From: Kondoa malvinella
Taxonomy: Eukaryota; Basidiomycota; Agaricostilbomycetes; Agaricostilbales; Kondoaceae
Assembly (NCBI GenBank): GCA_039545315.1
Contig: BCIM01000001.1
Location: 1,606,807 to 1,670,806, forward strand
Direction: 5' to 3'
DNA: 64,000 nt
Below, piece by piece: positions 48,473-60,745 of this stretch (positions within the stretch are counted from its first letter, which is position 1; every line of letters starts with the position of its first letter). The position numbers were made by a program, and so were the translations under genes. The notes below the pieces were generated by a model, which ran no database searches, was not told where the DNA came from, and saw only the letters and a program-made list of their open reading frames with translations.

Positions 48473-50093
48473 TCACTCCTGCCTCATCCTCTTACTGTGA
48501 GCGCTCTGCCTCGTTCCATGGACGTCGAATCTGTCCCAATCGTCGGCAATTCTCTTGCTCGGACTCCTCTCTTCGCCTTTGATCCTAATTCTTTCTTCTC
48601 GTGCTCTGGCGCGTTTCGCAACCACCATGTTTGGCCATTCATTCTTCATTCGGTTTTCATACTTTTGGGCTTCGACTTTGCGCAAGGCTTCGAAATCGGC
48701 AAGAAAGTCGTCCGGTTCGCTATACGCCAAGTAGTTCAGTGCTGACAAAGGAGCAAAGAAGCAGTACAATTACTTGTTGTAGTGGTTTACTTCTTTCTGT
48801 AGGTATAGTACTGTTAGCGGACTTTCGAGCGTAATCCATCATTGACGCACGGATCGTTCATGATTCTTCCCAATGTTTTTCTGGATCTCTTTGAGGAACA
48901 GACTAGCGCCAAAATCTGGAGCGACTGTTAGTCAACTACTTTGTATATCTGCAAGACTTGCCTGGATCCTTGTGCCCGACAATCCGATGACTGGTTAGAA
49001 AGAGTCAGACGCATGACGACCACAGCTACCTTGGCTCACTTCATGGCAGCAACCCGGGTGAGGAGAGCATGGTAACGAGTTAGAAGCTCTGAGCATGTGT
49101 GCCGTTTGAATGTAGCTAAATCGCTCTTGTCCAAGTCTGCGTCGTTGTAAAGAAACTGCAAGGCGAGAAGCTGGGGATCCCAGCTGAGTCTTTTGTTGGC
49201 CTCATCATACTATTTGACGAGAGAGACGCACTTCATGTCACTATTGCCTCTATGGACTTCGACTTGGTCAGGCAGATCTTTGATGATGGGCAAAGTATCG
49301 GCCAAGATGCGCCTCGGTGCGAAACAAAGCATGTTGAAATCTTCTTCTGTAAAAGCAATCGTTTCCTGCTTGTATCCGTTCGCCATTGAGCCACTGTTGA
49401 ACGGCTTAGCAAAATATGCCGGAGCGATATGCTACCTTGACTGACTCGACTTCCATTGCCCAGTCCCACAACACCTTGTACCAGCGCCAGTCAAAGTCAG
49501 GCGACTTGATCGGATTGTCCGTTATGAGCTCTTCTAGCGTCAACGGTCCACCACCCTTTTTAGCAGCAATGCGCCATCTGCTTTCGGGGTGCCGAATCGC
49601 ATTCCTTGGGATTGCTTTAGGTCTATTGTAGATCTCTGTTTGTCCGGATGTGTCGGCTTTGTGCTTCGGACGCTTCTCTGACCATCTAGACTCACGCCTT
49701 TTCTGACCTTGGTTGGTTGGATAAGGTCCAGGATTGGTAGGGTAAGGGCTGAATTTGTCCATCCTAGCTTGCAAAGCGGCCTCGTCAGCTGCTGTAAGTG
49801 GAATAGCGCCAGCTGCAGACCAGATCAGTATACCGATGGTATGCTGGTCGACGAGGCATACGCTGAGTTGTCAGTGACTTTGCTTTCGCAAGGGCTTTGG
49901 CTTGCGCTTGTACACGCAAGTCGGCCACAACATCGTGTACTTGATCCATAAGCGCATTGTCGTCATCCCAAAAGTACTGGACGCCAATGTCGAATTTAAA
50001 GTCGGGAGGCAGTTCGAACTTGCGAAGCGTAGCAGGCCCTTGGATTGCAGCTGGTTCGGCAGTAGGCTTGTCTTTCCTGCATAGGCGCGTCAT
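48473..50093 (-). CDS. unrecognised protein with a charged C-terminus
   Basis: A chain of exons forms a coherent protein that I cannot assign. From the ATG at 50093: MTRLCRKDKPTAEPAAIQGP, then FELPPDFKFDIGVQYFWDDD, VADLRVQAQAKALAKAKSLT, a 46-50 base intron, and ADEAALQARMDKFSPYPTNP. A duplicated PYPTN-GPYPTN motif and a basic stretch (KRRESRWSEKRPKHKAD) follow, then GGPLTLEELITDNPIKSPDF and FAEDFNMLCFAPRR-like text. WDPQLLALQFLYNDADLDKS and TFKRHTCSELLTRYHALLTR come next. The last exon ends in a strongly charged region (VVAKRARAREERIRIKGEER). A 31-base intron at 49405-49435 is implied. Exact exon ends in 48770-49230 are unclear. No domain or signal peptide is recognised; a nuclear site is a guess from the basic runs. 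Confidence 0.5.
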
Positions 50094-50302
50094 GCCTTTG
50101 CGTTGGAACAGCGAATTGTCGGTATGCGACTTACACGAGAGCTTCTCCTCCAGTCGCAGTCCGGAATGACAAGTCCATGAGCTCCATCGGATCCATCTTG
50201 ACACTGCTTCCCAAGCTCTGTTCTGGTCCAAAACGCGCTCTCCCTCCGATCCGGTTCGCGCTTTGCTTCTGTCCACGACGATACCAGAGACTGCACTATA
50301 CC

Positions 50303-51464
50303 ATGTACAAACAGCCTCTCAATACTTGTCTCAGTGCTGCTAGGCTGTCAAAGCAGCGGATCAAGCCAATCCGACGCCTTTGTACTTTTCCTACTCGGTC
50401 GAATCTGGCATCTGCACACCGGCCTCAGCCTCAGCCTCTTGTTCGCCAAAGCAGACGCACGTTCTCAGGCCAGGCTTCGTCCGAGGCCGCACAGAACTTC
50501 TTGCCATACATCTCTGAGTCGCTGCTGCCGATCATCACCGCCATAATCTTATTTGCAAGGAAAGACAACGAAACAAGCGAGGTGACAGAAGAAGTACCTT
50601 TGGAAGTGCGATCTGTCCCAGAGAAAGGCGGCCAAGGAGCTTTCGCCAGTCGAAACATCGCTCGAGGCGAAATCATCATCACCGAAGCTCCTCTAATCGT
50701 ATGGCCCTCTGATCTAAGCGAAGCTCAAGCCAGTAAGCTATTTGAAGGAATGACACCTTCGGCCCAAGCATTATACAAAAGCCTCGCCAATGCTCAACCT
50801 TCTGAATCCACGCTATCTGCTATCCTAGCAATCAGAGCAACAAACGGGTTCACTGTCCAACTTCCGCCAATTCCATCTGGAACAGCATCCTCACTAGCGC
50901 AACAAGACTACATCTCAAACCGCAACCCTTCTCATGCGAGTTTCATCTTTCCGCGAATAAGCAGAATCAACCACAGCTGTCTACCCAACAGCGATCATGC
51001 TATTGATTGGTCTACTTTAACAATGACTGTATACGCGACGACTGATATAGTCGAAGGAGAAGAAATCAGTATAGAATATCAAGCGGGAATGATCCAAAAG
51101 AGCAGAGAAGAACGGAGAAAAGTGCTCAATGAGGCGTTTGCCTTTCAATGCGCTTGTTCATTATGTGGGAGTAGTGATGAAGGAGTGAGAAAGTCAGATG
51201 AGAGGAGGAAGGAGATCACTAGGCTAGTGCATCAGGTTGGTGAGGCTGGAGCTAAGGGTGTCCCGGGGAGGAAGGAAGTCGTAGAGGGTCTGACGGGAAT
51301 CAAGCGATTATTACGAGAAGAGGGGTACAAAGCCAGTTCGTCGTTCGCTTCCCGTGGCGTGAACATGGTACAATTGATTCTTTGCAGTGCCCGAATTCGA
51401 CAACGAAGCCGTCTCTTCAGCATACACCGTCTTTGCTACAATGGAACAACCACTACAAGCCTGA
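50303..51464 (+). CDS. SET-domain protein with a mitochondrial-like presequence
   Basis: The ATG at 50303 opens MYKQPLNTCLSAARLSKQRI, a stretch of about 60 residues rich in Arg, Ser and Gln and free of acidic residues, ending in RRTFSGQAS, which looks like a mitochondrial targeting signal. A hydrophobic stretch follows (YISESLLPIITAIILFA). The SET domain shows GGQGAFASRNIARGEIIITE, FPRISRINHSCLPNSDHAID (the NHSC motif), and TDIVEGEEISIEYQAG (the GEE-I-Y motif), then a post-SET Cys cluster CACSLCG. One intron near 51329-51380 joins the last exon, MPEFDNEAVSSAYTVFATME. An in-frame ATG at 50177 also exists. The substrate is unknown; this SET type methylates lysines. Its stop lies five bases from the MEMO1 stop. 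Confidence 0.85.
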
Positions 51465-51469
51465 AAACC

Positions 51470-52708
51470 TCAATCCACCTTCAGATACGCGCTCGCATAC
51501 GATACACTCGAATCATTAGGCTTTTCCACCGCACTACTCTGTTCATACCGGACGAACTTGAGTTCAGCAGCCTTGCCCTTCCATGTGCTTGATTGCAGAT
51601 GACCTGCAGCCGCTAAAAGAACACCGATAGGATGTCGACCGCAAATGGTATTCTTTGTTTCTTTGAGATAGGCGCCGAAATTGTCGTGGGATGTAGATGC
51701 GTTGCTAGAGGGAGAGAGGGCGATATGGTCCATGCCTTGATGATCTAGCGCTCGGATGGATTTATGGATCGGTTGACCGTCGACTCGGGTTACGGATCGT
51801 CGGAGTTGGGTCGCTTCTGCTTCAGGAGAGGACTTGTAATAAGTGTAGGAGAATCTCGAGCCCCTGTGTAACGCGTTAGCTCCATCAAAGGAACCTTGAG
51901 CAAACATACCAATGACAGAAATCGGAAGAGACAACAAAAAGCGTTCGAGGTGCAGCCAAGTATGGAGCCAGCAGTTCACCATAGACCTTTTCCTTTGTCG
52001 TTGAGATGGCGCCGATCAGGACTGGCACAATCTTGATGTCTCGCCTGAAGTCGGAAATTGAGCCCCGCTGTCAATTCCAAAGATGGATAATTTACCCCTC
52101 GAAAGCTTTTCGAATGTACGGCAGATGCATCTCGATACTGTGCTCGTCTTCGTCCGTGCTTTGAGACATGTCGGTGAATTTGCCCGTTTGCTTTAGTTCC
52201 GCGACAGCTTTAACGAACCGTTAGTGGCAGACGCAGCAGATGCGGGAAGAACTGACTATCTAGATCCAGTGGGAGATTACCGATTGGAGTTTCATACTGC
52301 TTGCATTTGGACAATGCGCAGCCGTCGAGATAGGCATGATGCGAAGGGCCAAGAACGAAAACTCGGTCACTTTCGACAGCATTGCTCAGCCTAGCCTGGA
52401 GCAATGGACAGAAAGGGAACCGCACAAGTCCTTTGGGTCGATAGCTTTGTATGCCCAAGCCGCTGTAGGGCCGCTATACGAGAAGCCTGCATGGCTGTGC
52501 CAAATGACATGATGCCATAAGAAAAGCGAAAAAAAAGGAATAGTGAAGAGAAGCAAACGAACGGGCCAATGATAGCTTTGAGAGAAGAGAGAGGATAACC
52601 AAGGGCAGAGGCATCTACTTTGCCTAGCCAGCCTTCGAGCTGTTTGTGTAGTTCTGGACCATTAGCCGTGTACCAGCTTCCAGCGTGTGAAGCAGCTCTT
52701 GTAGACAT
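51470..52708 (-). CDS. MHO1: MEMO1/Mho1 family protein
   Basis: MEMO-like proteins share the fold of class III nonheme dioxygenases and are linked to redox signalling and copper handling. The protein starts [20 protein letters not shown], the HAGSWY motif of the family, with [15 protein letters not shown] across the first intron. It continues [45 protein letters not shown] (His and Glu of the active-site region), [55 protein letters not shown] and the end [13 protein letters not shown]. The catalytic-type His and Cys positions are all present. It is tail-to-tail with the SET gene and divergent from the zinc-finger gene. Confidence 0.93.
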
Positions 52709-52963
52709 TCTTGCTGCTGTAAGGTACCAGCGAGACTGTTAGGCACAAGAATAGCCAGAAGTGATCGCAGGTTATTTGACGACGTAAGGTGATATTAAGT
52801 TAGCGCCTTCCTTCCCTTTTTGACGAAGAACGTTGACCGTTTCAACCAGAAATGCAATAACGCAAGGCCGCCTCACACACGACGACGGACAGCGAGCTTG
52901 CTGAACGACTTAGTGAAGATTTTTTAGTGGTGCTAGTTGTTCCCGCTCGTAGTTTGCCCCAAT

Positions 52964-55900
52964 ATGGCACCTGTCAGAACTTCGAGAGGAGGGGATGACG
53001 ATAATGGCTTGTTGGTCCATGAACCTGGTGAAGGCCCTATTCAATGCCCTACTTGCCAACAAACCTTTTCCAAACGAGATCACCTAGTTCGTCATCAGCG
53101 CAGCCGTTAGTCTTGTCTTTTTCTACTACATTGGCCAGGCTGATATATACATGCATGCACAGACACTGGTGAAAAGCCATACAGCTGCGAGTATTGTCCA
53201 AAAGCCTATGCTCGAAGTGATGTCCTCCGAAGACACATCATTACGAACCACAAAGCCAAAGCTGGCGACTTGCAAACTATGGGCCCTCTTCGCAAGAACA
53301 AGCAGCCTACTCAAGCAGCCATTAATCCAAACCCCGTCCTGGATTCTCCCCAACCTATTGACCCTCGCATGAACGTGCAACAAGATGGCATTAGACAAGA
53401 CCCTGGTGTCGAATTGCTTCACAGCTTTCAGCAGCAAAATTCTCCTTCTATGATGAACGCAATGCACATTCCCGCATCGCCTCCCGACACTACTTGGTAT
53501 ACTTCGCATGCTTCGACCAGTGCTTCTATGCAACATTCTCAAGTACCGCTCAACACCATCTCTTCGCCTTATCACAGCTTGGCTGCACCTGTACCTCAAG
53601 TACCAATGAATTCTTTCCAGCATCCTGCCCAAATGAACGTTTATCACAGTCAGTCTACGCCTAATGAAGTCGATGGCTTTCATTCTCAGCCTACACCCGC
53701 TACTCATCATTCTCTCGACTCATCCGGTTCATCCAACAACGGCTACTCGAACCATGTCATGGGCTACTCCGACCAAGGTTCCACTTCAGGCAACGGGTTC
53801 TCCAACACAGCCGAATCAACCGCTTCCAGTCGCACATCAGTCCACTCCATGCCAGACATGCCGCCAATAGGTCAATCCAACTCCATGTGGGAATCCTCTT
53901 CCATCGACCCGACTTTGCAAGAAATGCTCAACCAACCTCAAGCTCCTTCTTCTTTCAATGACAATGCCGACCTAGATCAATTCTGGTCTTCTTCCCTCTT
54001 TGATTTCTCTGGTCTTTTCCCTAACGAACAATGGTCCGCCAGTCCAGATTTCATGCGCTCAGACAGTCCCTCGACGCAAGATGAGACGCCTTCCGAGAAA
54101 CTGTCTCAAGTTTGGCCTACCAGACCTAGCAGAAGGAAATTGGGTTGCTGCCAGCCTGGTTACATCAACTGTGAAGTACCTGCGGATGTCGCGCCTAGTT
54201 CAAGTCGGAAAATGTCAGTCCAAGTCTTGCCTTGCGTTCTTAGGACGCTGTGCTGATTGGATTCGACAGTGATACGACCGTCGCGAATCGAATGTACCGA
54301 CATTTAGAGAGCGGCTCTGTTACTTTCAAGAAAGCTCTACCATCCGTCAGTCAGTTGAATGAGCTGATTGGAAAGTACTTTCAATACGTACGTCTTCTCG
54401 CCATCTTGCACAAGTGCACTCGTCTGACAGACGTCGGTACAGTGGCATCCGAATTGGCCCATGTTGCATTACCCGACCTTTGATCCATCCAAGACTAGTG
54501 CTCTAGTCTTGCTCAACATGGCTGCTTTGGGTGCGCTGTTCATGGGTAACAGCGAGTCTACAGAATTGGCAGATGCAATCATGGAGAAGATGCACGAAGC
54601 GTAGGTCTCCTCAGATTTGCATTTCGGCATCAGCTGATGCAACTTCTTGGATAATCTACAGGCTCTCATTCTGCATGTCTGCTCAGCTTTCGCTCTTTTT
54701 TGACGAGTACGACCGAGATGTTCTTGCTCTCTGTCAAGCCTAGTACGTTTTCTTCCATATGACATCGGGCATAGCTGAGATTTCAATTTTAGTATGATGC
54801 GACAACTCTTCTGGCTCACTGCTGGCGACAGAAATGTGTGTGACAGCTAACCAAAAGAAGGCCCAACGCTAACGTCCTCGACAGATGCTCGAGTCGACGC
54901 AACTTTTGCATTCCACAGTAGCTAATGTAGCTCGAAGGGCTGGCATGTTCAGCGCAGACTCTTGCGAGCCTCCCAAAGGCAAGCATACGCTCGAACGAGA
55001 ATGGCGACAATGGGTAGCTTGTGAAGTGCGACGCAGGTAAGCATAATGGTCTGCGCATCATGTTTAGCGCTGATTGAACACTCAGAACCGCGCTTTGCTT
55101 CTGTATCAACGATCTTACTTTTGCGACCTTCTTTATGACTCCGCCTTACGCTACGGTCGGGTCGATATCTTGGTCACTGCCCGAAAACGATGCGCTCTTC
55201 AGTGCCAAAACTGCTGAAGAATGGAACGAGAAACGACAAGCATCCTCACCTCGCAGTGCTCCTTTGCACGATTTAGCAGCTTCTCTGTTCACCAATCACC
55301 CTGAAACCGTCTTCCGCGCTCACAGCCAAAGCGCCTTCAGCACCCACATCTTAGTCTCGTCTATTTTCTCTATCGTCCTGGCGACTCGTGTCAATAGACC
55401 TGATTTGGACAAGGAGCTGTCGAAAGACTGCAAATCCCAAGCACCTTTGGCGAACGCACTTGCTGCAGCGATGGCTTCTTTGTCGACTACTGAGACTGAT
55501 ACCTTTGGGACACGCATTATGTGGAATCTGTCTTGGTTACATCTTGTTGCTGACATCAAGTAGGTGTCTAGCCCTGGCACTGGCATAGTGCTAAGGCTTT
55601 TGCGACACAGATTGATGGAAGTGATCAACGGTCGAGAGGGCGAAGACGCAGCTGTCAACTCGATTCAGCCAGCTCTGAATTGGGCATCAACCACACGAGC
55701 TAGAAGAGCGGTTTTACATGCTATAGCTATTCTGGATGCGGCCAATGCTCCGGAGCTCAAGGGTCGTGAAGTGCCGCCTCATGTGAGTGTCTAGCTTCCA
55801 TGTGTGTTCAGCTTGGCTCAAATTTCCTTAGGTCTACATCGCCTTGTTCCAGTCATGTACGTCCTCAAGTATTACTGAGCTCTGAAGCCGAGCTAAATAG

Positions 55901-56383
55901 ATGTATGAAGGGATGGTCACTCGTATCTTCTCTCGCATGGCACCTTGTGCTTATGGCAGCATCCCACGCAAGGTCGATTGGTCTGCACTAGGCGCTTGTG
56001 GTCTTGGCGAGCTGTCCCCAGGCGCTCACGATTCTGCAATCGTTCATTGGATCCGCTCTGGCCATGAAGTCCACGAAATCCAGCGCTTGGACGTGGTTCG
56101 TCTTTCGCTCATTACACATAAGATGTTGGCTTAAATGTCACTCATAGATCCTGCCGGACTTTCACACAACGCTAGAGAGTTTGGGCCACACTAAGCTTCG
56201 CGTCATGCTCAGCGACCTGATGACTCATGTCGAGGAAGCCCAGTCCGTTTGCCCAGGGTGAGTCTATAGCCTTTTCAGTCGCACCCCGAGTCGCTAATCT
56301 CTGCTACTTGCGACCACCTCAGCTTGACAGTTCTATATCCAGCCAAGCAAGGAAACGGAGCGGCAGCCGCAATGAGTGTTTGA
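52964..56383 (+). CDS. C2H2 zinc-finger transcription factor with fungal regulatory domain
   Basis: The protein starts MAPVRTSRGGDDDNG and has two adjacent classical zinc fingers near residues 28-80: CPTCQQTFSKRDHLVRHQRS, joined by an intron to HTGEKPYSCEYCPKAYARSD and LRRHIITNH. A long disordered region rich in Ser, Gln, Asn, Pro and His follows (about 300 residues). The C-terminal part is a fungal-specific transcription-factor domain, with SVSQLNELIGKYFQY, LLNMAALGALFMGNSEST, RQLFWLTAGDRN, WRQWVACEVRRRTALCFCIN and DATLFYDSALRYG-type text. The last exons give HEIQRLDV and AKQGNGAAAAMSV. About twelve introns, several only inferred. Target genes are unknown. It converges on MPP10. Confidence 0.8.
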
Positions 56384-56489
56384 TAAACACGACTCCCTTA
56401 TCTATTTGTATATATATGTGTAATCCCGGGCTCTCGGTATATATATGGCATACTCGTACGAAACCTCGACTGAAAAGTACATTGCACGA

Positions 56490-58895
56490 TCACAGCTTGA
56501 AGCGGACTCCATTCTGAGCGCTGTCGGCATTCTTCGAACCTTTGCCCTTGGCATCCTTCTGCTTCCTGCCATCTTTACCTATCACACTGACACCTCGCGT
56601 ACCGATCAAATCCTTCCGCGCTTTCTCTTTAGCCGCTGCATTGGAATTGGCACCAGACAGCTTATCGACTTTGTCTGCATTCTTTTTGCGCTGCTGTCGA
56701 CCTTTTTGATGGAGCGCACGCTTCTGAGCAGGTGTCATGTCCGGCTTGTCTTGATTTGCTGCGTACGCGTCCCGAGCGTAGACTTCTTCCGGGGCTAGTA
56801 GAGTTGAGGTGGTTGAAGTAGTCGGGAGAGCGTCTTCCATCGAGACAGTAGATACATTCGAGGTGGATTGGATGGTTGTTTGAGGCTGCACAACATGTCA
56901 GTGTAATCCGGAAGAAGGAGAATGGGGAGCCTACAGCCTTTGGAGTGAAATACGCATTACTGAGCGCATCCAACTTGCCGCAAACGATATCGAACAGTTG
57001 CTCGATCTCTTTGTGCTCCTTGTCCAATTTCGCATCTCTCACATCTACCACTTCCCTGCCCTCCGCTTTCTGCCTCTGTTCCGAGTACTCATCCGCATAC
57101 AGTTCGCCCAAGCCGACTTCAGACTGTTTGCCTGAAATATCGAGTAGTCGACTCGGCAAGAAAGCTTTCGGATCAAAGGGTAGACGTTTCTCCACATCAT
57201 CAAATCGTTCTTCCAAGATTCTCGCTTTGATTTTATCTTCCAAGCTCAGTGTGCGTTCAGCAGTAATGATGGGTGCAGATTTTGCCATGTGTTCGAATTC
57301 GAGCGATTCTTCCAATAAAGAGTTGACGGGTCGATCGCGAGAACGGGACTCCCCTGATAGGGTCCAATCTTTCTTTCCGATGTTCTCTTGCTCCATCTCG
57401 ACAATTTGGGCAGAGAGCGCTTTCATTCGTTTTTCGTGTCTCGATAAAGCGCCTGTAAACATGTCGTGCTATCATAAGCGAAGGCTTATAGCAAGAATTG
57501 ATGCCTACCTTCTTCCTCTTCCTCTTCTTCCTCCTCAAACAAATCATTCTTGAATCGATCAATCGCTTCACCCTCTTCATCGACTTCACTCTGATCATCC
57601 AACATCTCGCCGTCCTCTTCTCCCTCTTCCTCCTCTGAATCGCCTTGTAAATCTTCCAAGCTCCCATCAAGCTCATCCAACTCCATACCAAGGCCTTCCT
57701 CTTCATCTTCATCTTCGTCGAGATCATCAACTTCCTCATCCTCGTCCCGATTCGGTCGAGCAGCGATAGATTTGACTCGAACATCGTTGTTGAAACGAAC
57801 AGATTTGTTGGACACAACGGAGGCATCTGGGTCATCTTCCAATGCCCGCTTCTTTTTCGCTGGCTGATCTTCTTTCTGTATTTTATTGGCTTTGGATGCA
57901 GATTTGGGGGAAGAGACGGGTTTGCTGTTGCGCGGGAGACGAGATGGAGGGTCGAAGAAAGAAGCGTAAGTCACGTCTGCGCAAGTGTAGTTAGTGAGCC
58001 ATGCTTCAAGCTAGATGTACCATATGGACTGACCAGCAACATCTTCCAAATCCTCTACGCCTTCGGCCTCAACCTCATCCAAGTCCATACTATCACCCGT
58101 GCCAGGCAGAGCACTGAACAAATCCAAATCATCATCTTCATCCTCACTCGATTCTTCCCCATCTTTTTTCGCTAAGCCTTTCGCCATACGGAACTCGCCC
58201 GTTTCAGATTGTTGTTGAAATTCTTCAAGGGAAAAGAAGTCGTCGTCCACTGCTGAAGGTTTGCCTTTTCTGATTGGACCTTGGCTCATAGTAGGTTCAT
58301 CAAAGTTGGCTAAGGAGAGCTTCTTTTCTTTACGTGCTGATTTGGGAGGTGATGGCGCTGTAAGGGCTTGAATAGATTCTTGACCTACTTGAGAATCTAT
58401 AGATTCATCATCTGCAATTTCGCTCGACAGGTCTGATTCTTCTTCATCTAGTTCTTCCTCGTCTTCTAATTCGTCATCAGATCCAGGCTCAGCATTATCC
58501 ATAGCAGCATCTTCCTCTTCGAATCCATTAGAGCCCATGACTTGTTTCGCCAACCCAGCGAGTTTAGAATACTTGAGATCCAATTGCGCCCAAGTGTTTT
58601 CATCCTCGTCTTGCGTGTACAAGGATTCTAGACTCGTAGGCAGTAAATTATCATTCCTAACTGGTTTCTGCTTTTTCGCTTGAGCTCTCGTTGTAGGTTT
58701 GGACGCAGCTAGCTCTTCTAATAAATTGGTATACAGTGGTAAAGTGTCGGACTCTTCCTTTAAAGAGGCATTAAAGAGCAAAGTGATGAGTTGTAACGCT
58801 TGACGTGACACAGGGTTTGACGCAGAGGGAACAGCGAAAGTCTCTGCCTTGTCGTTGATTAGAGCAGCAAAGGTCTGTAGTTGGGTATTTGTCAT
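56490..58895 (-). CDS. MPP10: U3 snoRNP protein Mpp10
   Basis: Mpp10 is a component of the small-subunit processome, needed for early 18S rRNA cleavage in the nucleolus with Imp3 and Imp4. Exon 1 encodes MTNTQLQTFAALINDKAETF and a long acidic region (DDELEDEEELDEEESDLSSE). It joins to VTYASFFDPPSRLPR, a family hallmark, followed by another Asp/Glu-rich region. HEKRMKALSAQIVEMEQENI, KDWTLSGESRSRDRPVNSLL, LEESLEFEHMAKSAP and ITAERTLSLEDKIKARILEE form the conserved C-terminal core, with LSNAYFTPKA. The tail is basic (KGRQQRKKNADKVDKLSG). The stop is at 56490. Three introns are seen. Length is normal for the family. Confidence 0.94.
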
Positions 58896-59149
58896 GCTGC
58901 AGTTTGAGGGTATGAGCTAACAGGTATCGCTGGTGCAACCTCAAGAGAGCATTTCAAGAAAAATGGCCAAGTCACGAGATTTGTGAAATGTCCAACACAG
59001 ATCTCGGCCGTCAGTGCATAACCTTGCTTAGCTCCCACTACTCAGCAACGATTATAACTCTCCGTTTCGCTTACTGTGCAGTCGCTTGTGCGCTGCTGAT
59101 GCCCTTGTTGCCTCGCTTAACCTTTACTTCAACTATATTCCGACGTAAC

Positions 59150-60423
59150 ATGTCGTCTGCTCTATCGCCCGGTGTGCTTAGGGATCTAAGGGAAACTTGG
59201 TTAGCTGGTATGCTCCTACCCTTTGTCGTGAATCGCGCTGATAACTTACAGGAAATCCGACTGAGCCTGGTGGGAAGCCAGATGATTCCGTATGACACTT
59301 CTCCGGCATTCAAGAGCTGGACTGACGATAACAGTTGATGAAACAATGGTTCTCTACCAATCCCGAATTCGATAAAATGCTCCGGTACGCTCCCTTCTCC
59401 TTATTACTTGCTTGCCTGATCAAGCTTGAAGGGAGAAATACGAACCGGCCGTAATCGAAGCCTCGGAACAATCACCTGATGAACTGCTCAAACTCGTCAA
59501 CGGTCCAGATGACGCTTTGAACCTTTTGTTGTTGCTCGATCAAGTCCCGCGTAACATTTACAGAGGCAAAGAAGCTAAAAAGGTTTGTTTCCCTCTTTCG
59601 TCTTTCTTCTCCTCTAAGGGCTTGGCAGGCGTATACACTCACTGATCCGATAGCGGAAGATTTGGCAAAGAGGTTTACGAGCAAACCTTTGGAATATCAG
59701 AATCATGGCAATTGTGCGTCAGCACGGCATCTTTGCCCTATGAGCTTTAGGCGCTAAGATGCATTTACTGACGTACAGGGTCGGAATTACCACTATGGCA
59801 ACTTTGGTTTATTCTGCCTTGTAAGTGCCCTTTGATTCGTGGCTCGCTTCGGGCACTTTTCGTTCTGCCGCGCTATAAATCATCATCCTGCTTCGTTACG
59901 GCTGTCAAAGAACTGGCTTCTCTACCTCAACACGCTGGTGTGGCTGCAACAGGCTTTTGCGTCTGACTTAGCCTCTTTCCTTGCCTGGCTGCCATGTATA
60001 ACAACCCAAAGCCGCTTCTTGGCTTGCTGTCTCTACTTTCATTCTGCTCGCTTGCAAACTTTCAGTGAAGTCGCTGATGTTGCCAAACTGCAGTAATGCA
60101 CAGCGAGAACCTCAAGACGCACGAATACATGCACTCAACTTTCGCTTGGGGTGAACAAGAGCTGAAACATGAAGTGAATCAAGGACAGCGGAAATATGCC
60201 CAGTCTTTCGGTGAAAAACATAGCGAGTCCTCTTTCTTTCCGCGAGATCAAAGCTGATGCGGGAGTAGCTGCGGTCGTCAGTCACATAAGCAAAGGAGCG
60301 AATGAATGCTAATGTGATGAACAGATCAAGAAGTTTGGTCGATACCCTTCACGCAATGATGCGCTGGATAGGCAGAGCACTCCTGAAGAGATTGAGCATC
60401 TCAAAGATGGGCCTGGTTGGTGA
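59150..60423 (+). CDS. DUF924 family protein
   Basis: The family is found in bacteria and eukaryotes and has a TPR-like helical fold of unknown role. Exons join to MSSALSPGVLRDLRETWLAG, the WF-x-x-N-x-E element MKQWFSTNPEFDKMLREKYE, DDALNLLLLLDQVPRNIYRG (the LLLDQ-PRN-YRG hallmark), AYTLTDPIAEDLAKRFTSKP, WFILPFMHSENLKTHEYMHS (matching the PF-HSE motif), and IKKFGRYPSRNDALDRQSTP (the RFP-RN-ALGR-like motif). The end is EEIEHLKDGPGW. Six introns. A possible upstream ATG at 58988 would add a basic, hydrophobic leader, but the ATG at 59150 fits the family better. It is divergent from MPP10 with about 250 bases between starts. Confidence 0.87.
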
Positions 60424-60745
60424 TTTCGCGTTGCCGGATGGCAGAGCGGATGTCAAGCGATCAGTCGAGGTGGTTGTCGCTTTGAGCTACATGTATAGCA
60501 GTGTATGCAATGTCGGACCTTCAAGTTCCTGCGACCTATTCGACAAGATCTTCAACAACTCTCTTGGCACTCAACCACCAAATCCACTTCAACTCGCTTA
60601 ATATCGACGCTCTATACAACTCTACGCAACTGCCGTCCTCTATTCTGAAGTCCTCCATGTATTCTGAAGTCCCTACAGCGTATATCAAGATACCTGTGCC
60701 GCAGGACCCTCACATCGAAATACCTCGTTGACCCTCGTTGAAGCT
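60424..60745. other. intergenic region, promoter of the antiporter
   Basis: This is 322 bases between the DUF924 stop and the antiporter start. A short direct repeat TATTCTGAAGTCC occurs twice about 19 bases apart (near 60641 and 60660). It could be a control element or chance. Nothing else is recognised. Confidence 0.35.

Noticed and set aside
57486..58895. Long acidic, low-complexity frames taken alone as possible repeats.
   Set aside because: They are the normal Asp/Glu-rich regions of Mpp10, joined by short introns to its conserved core.
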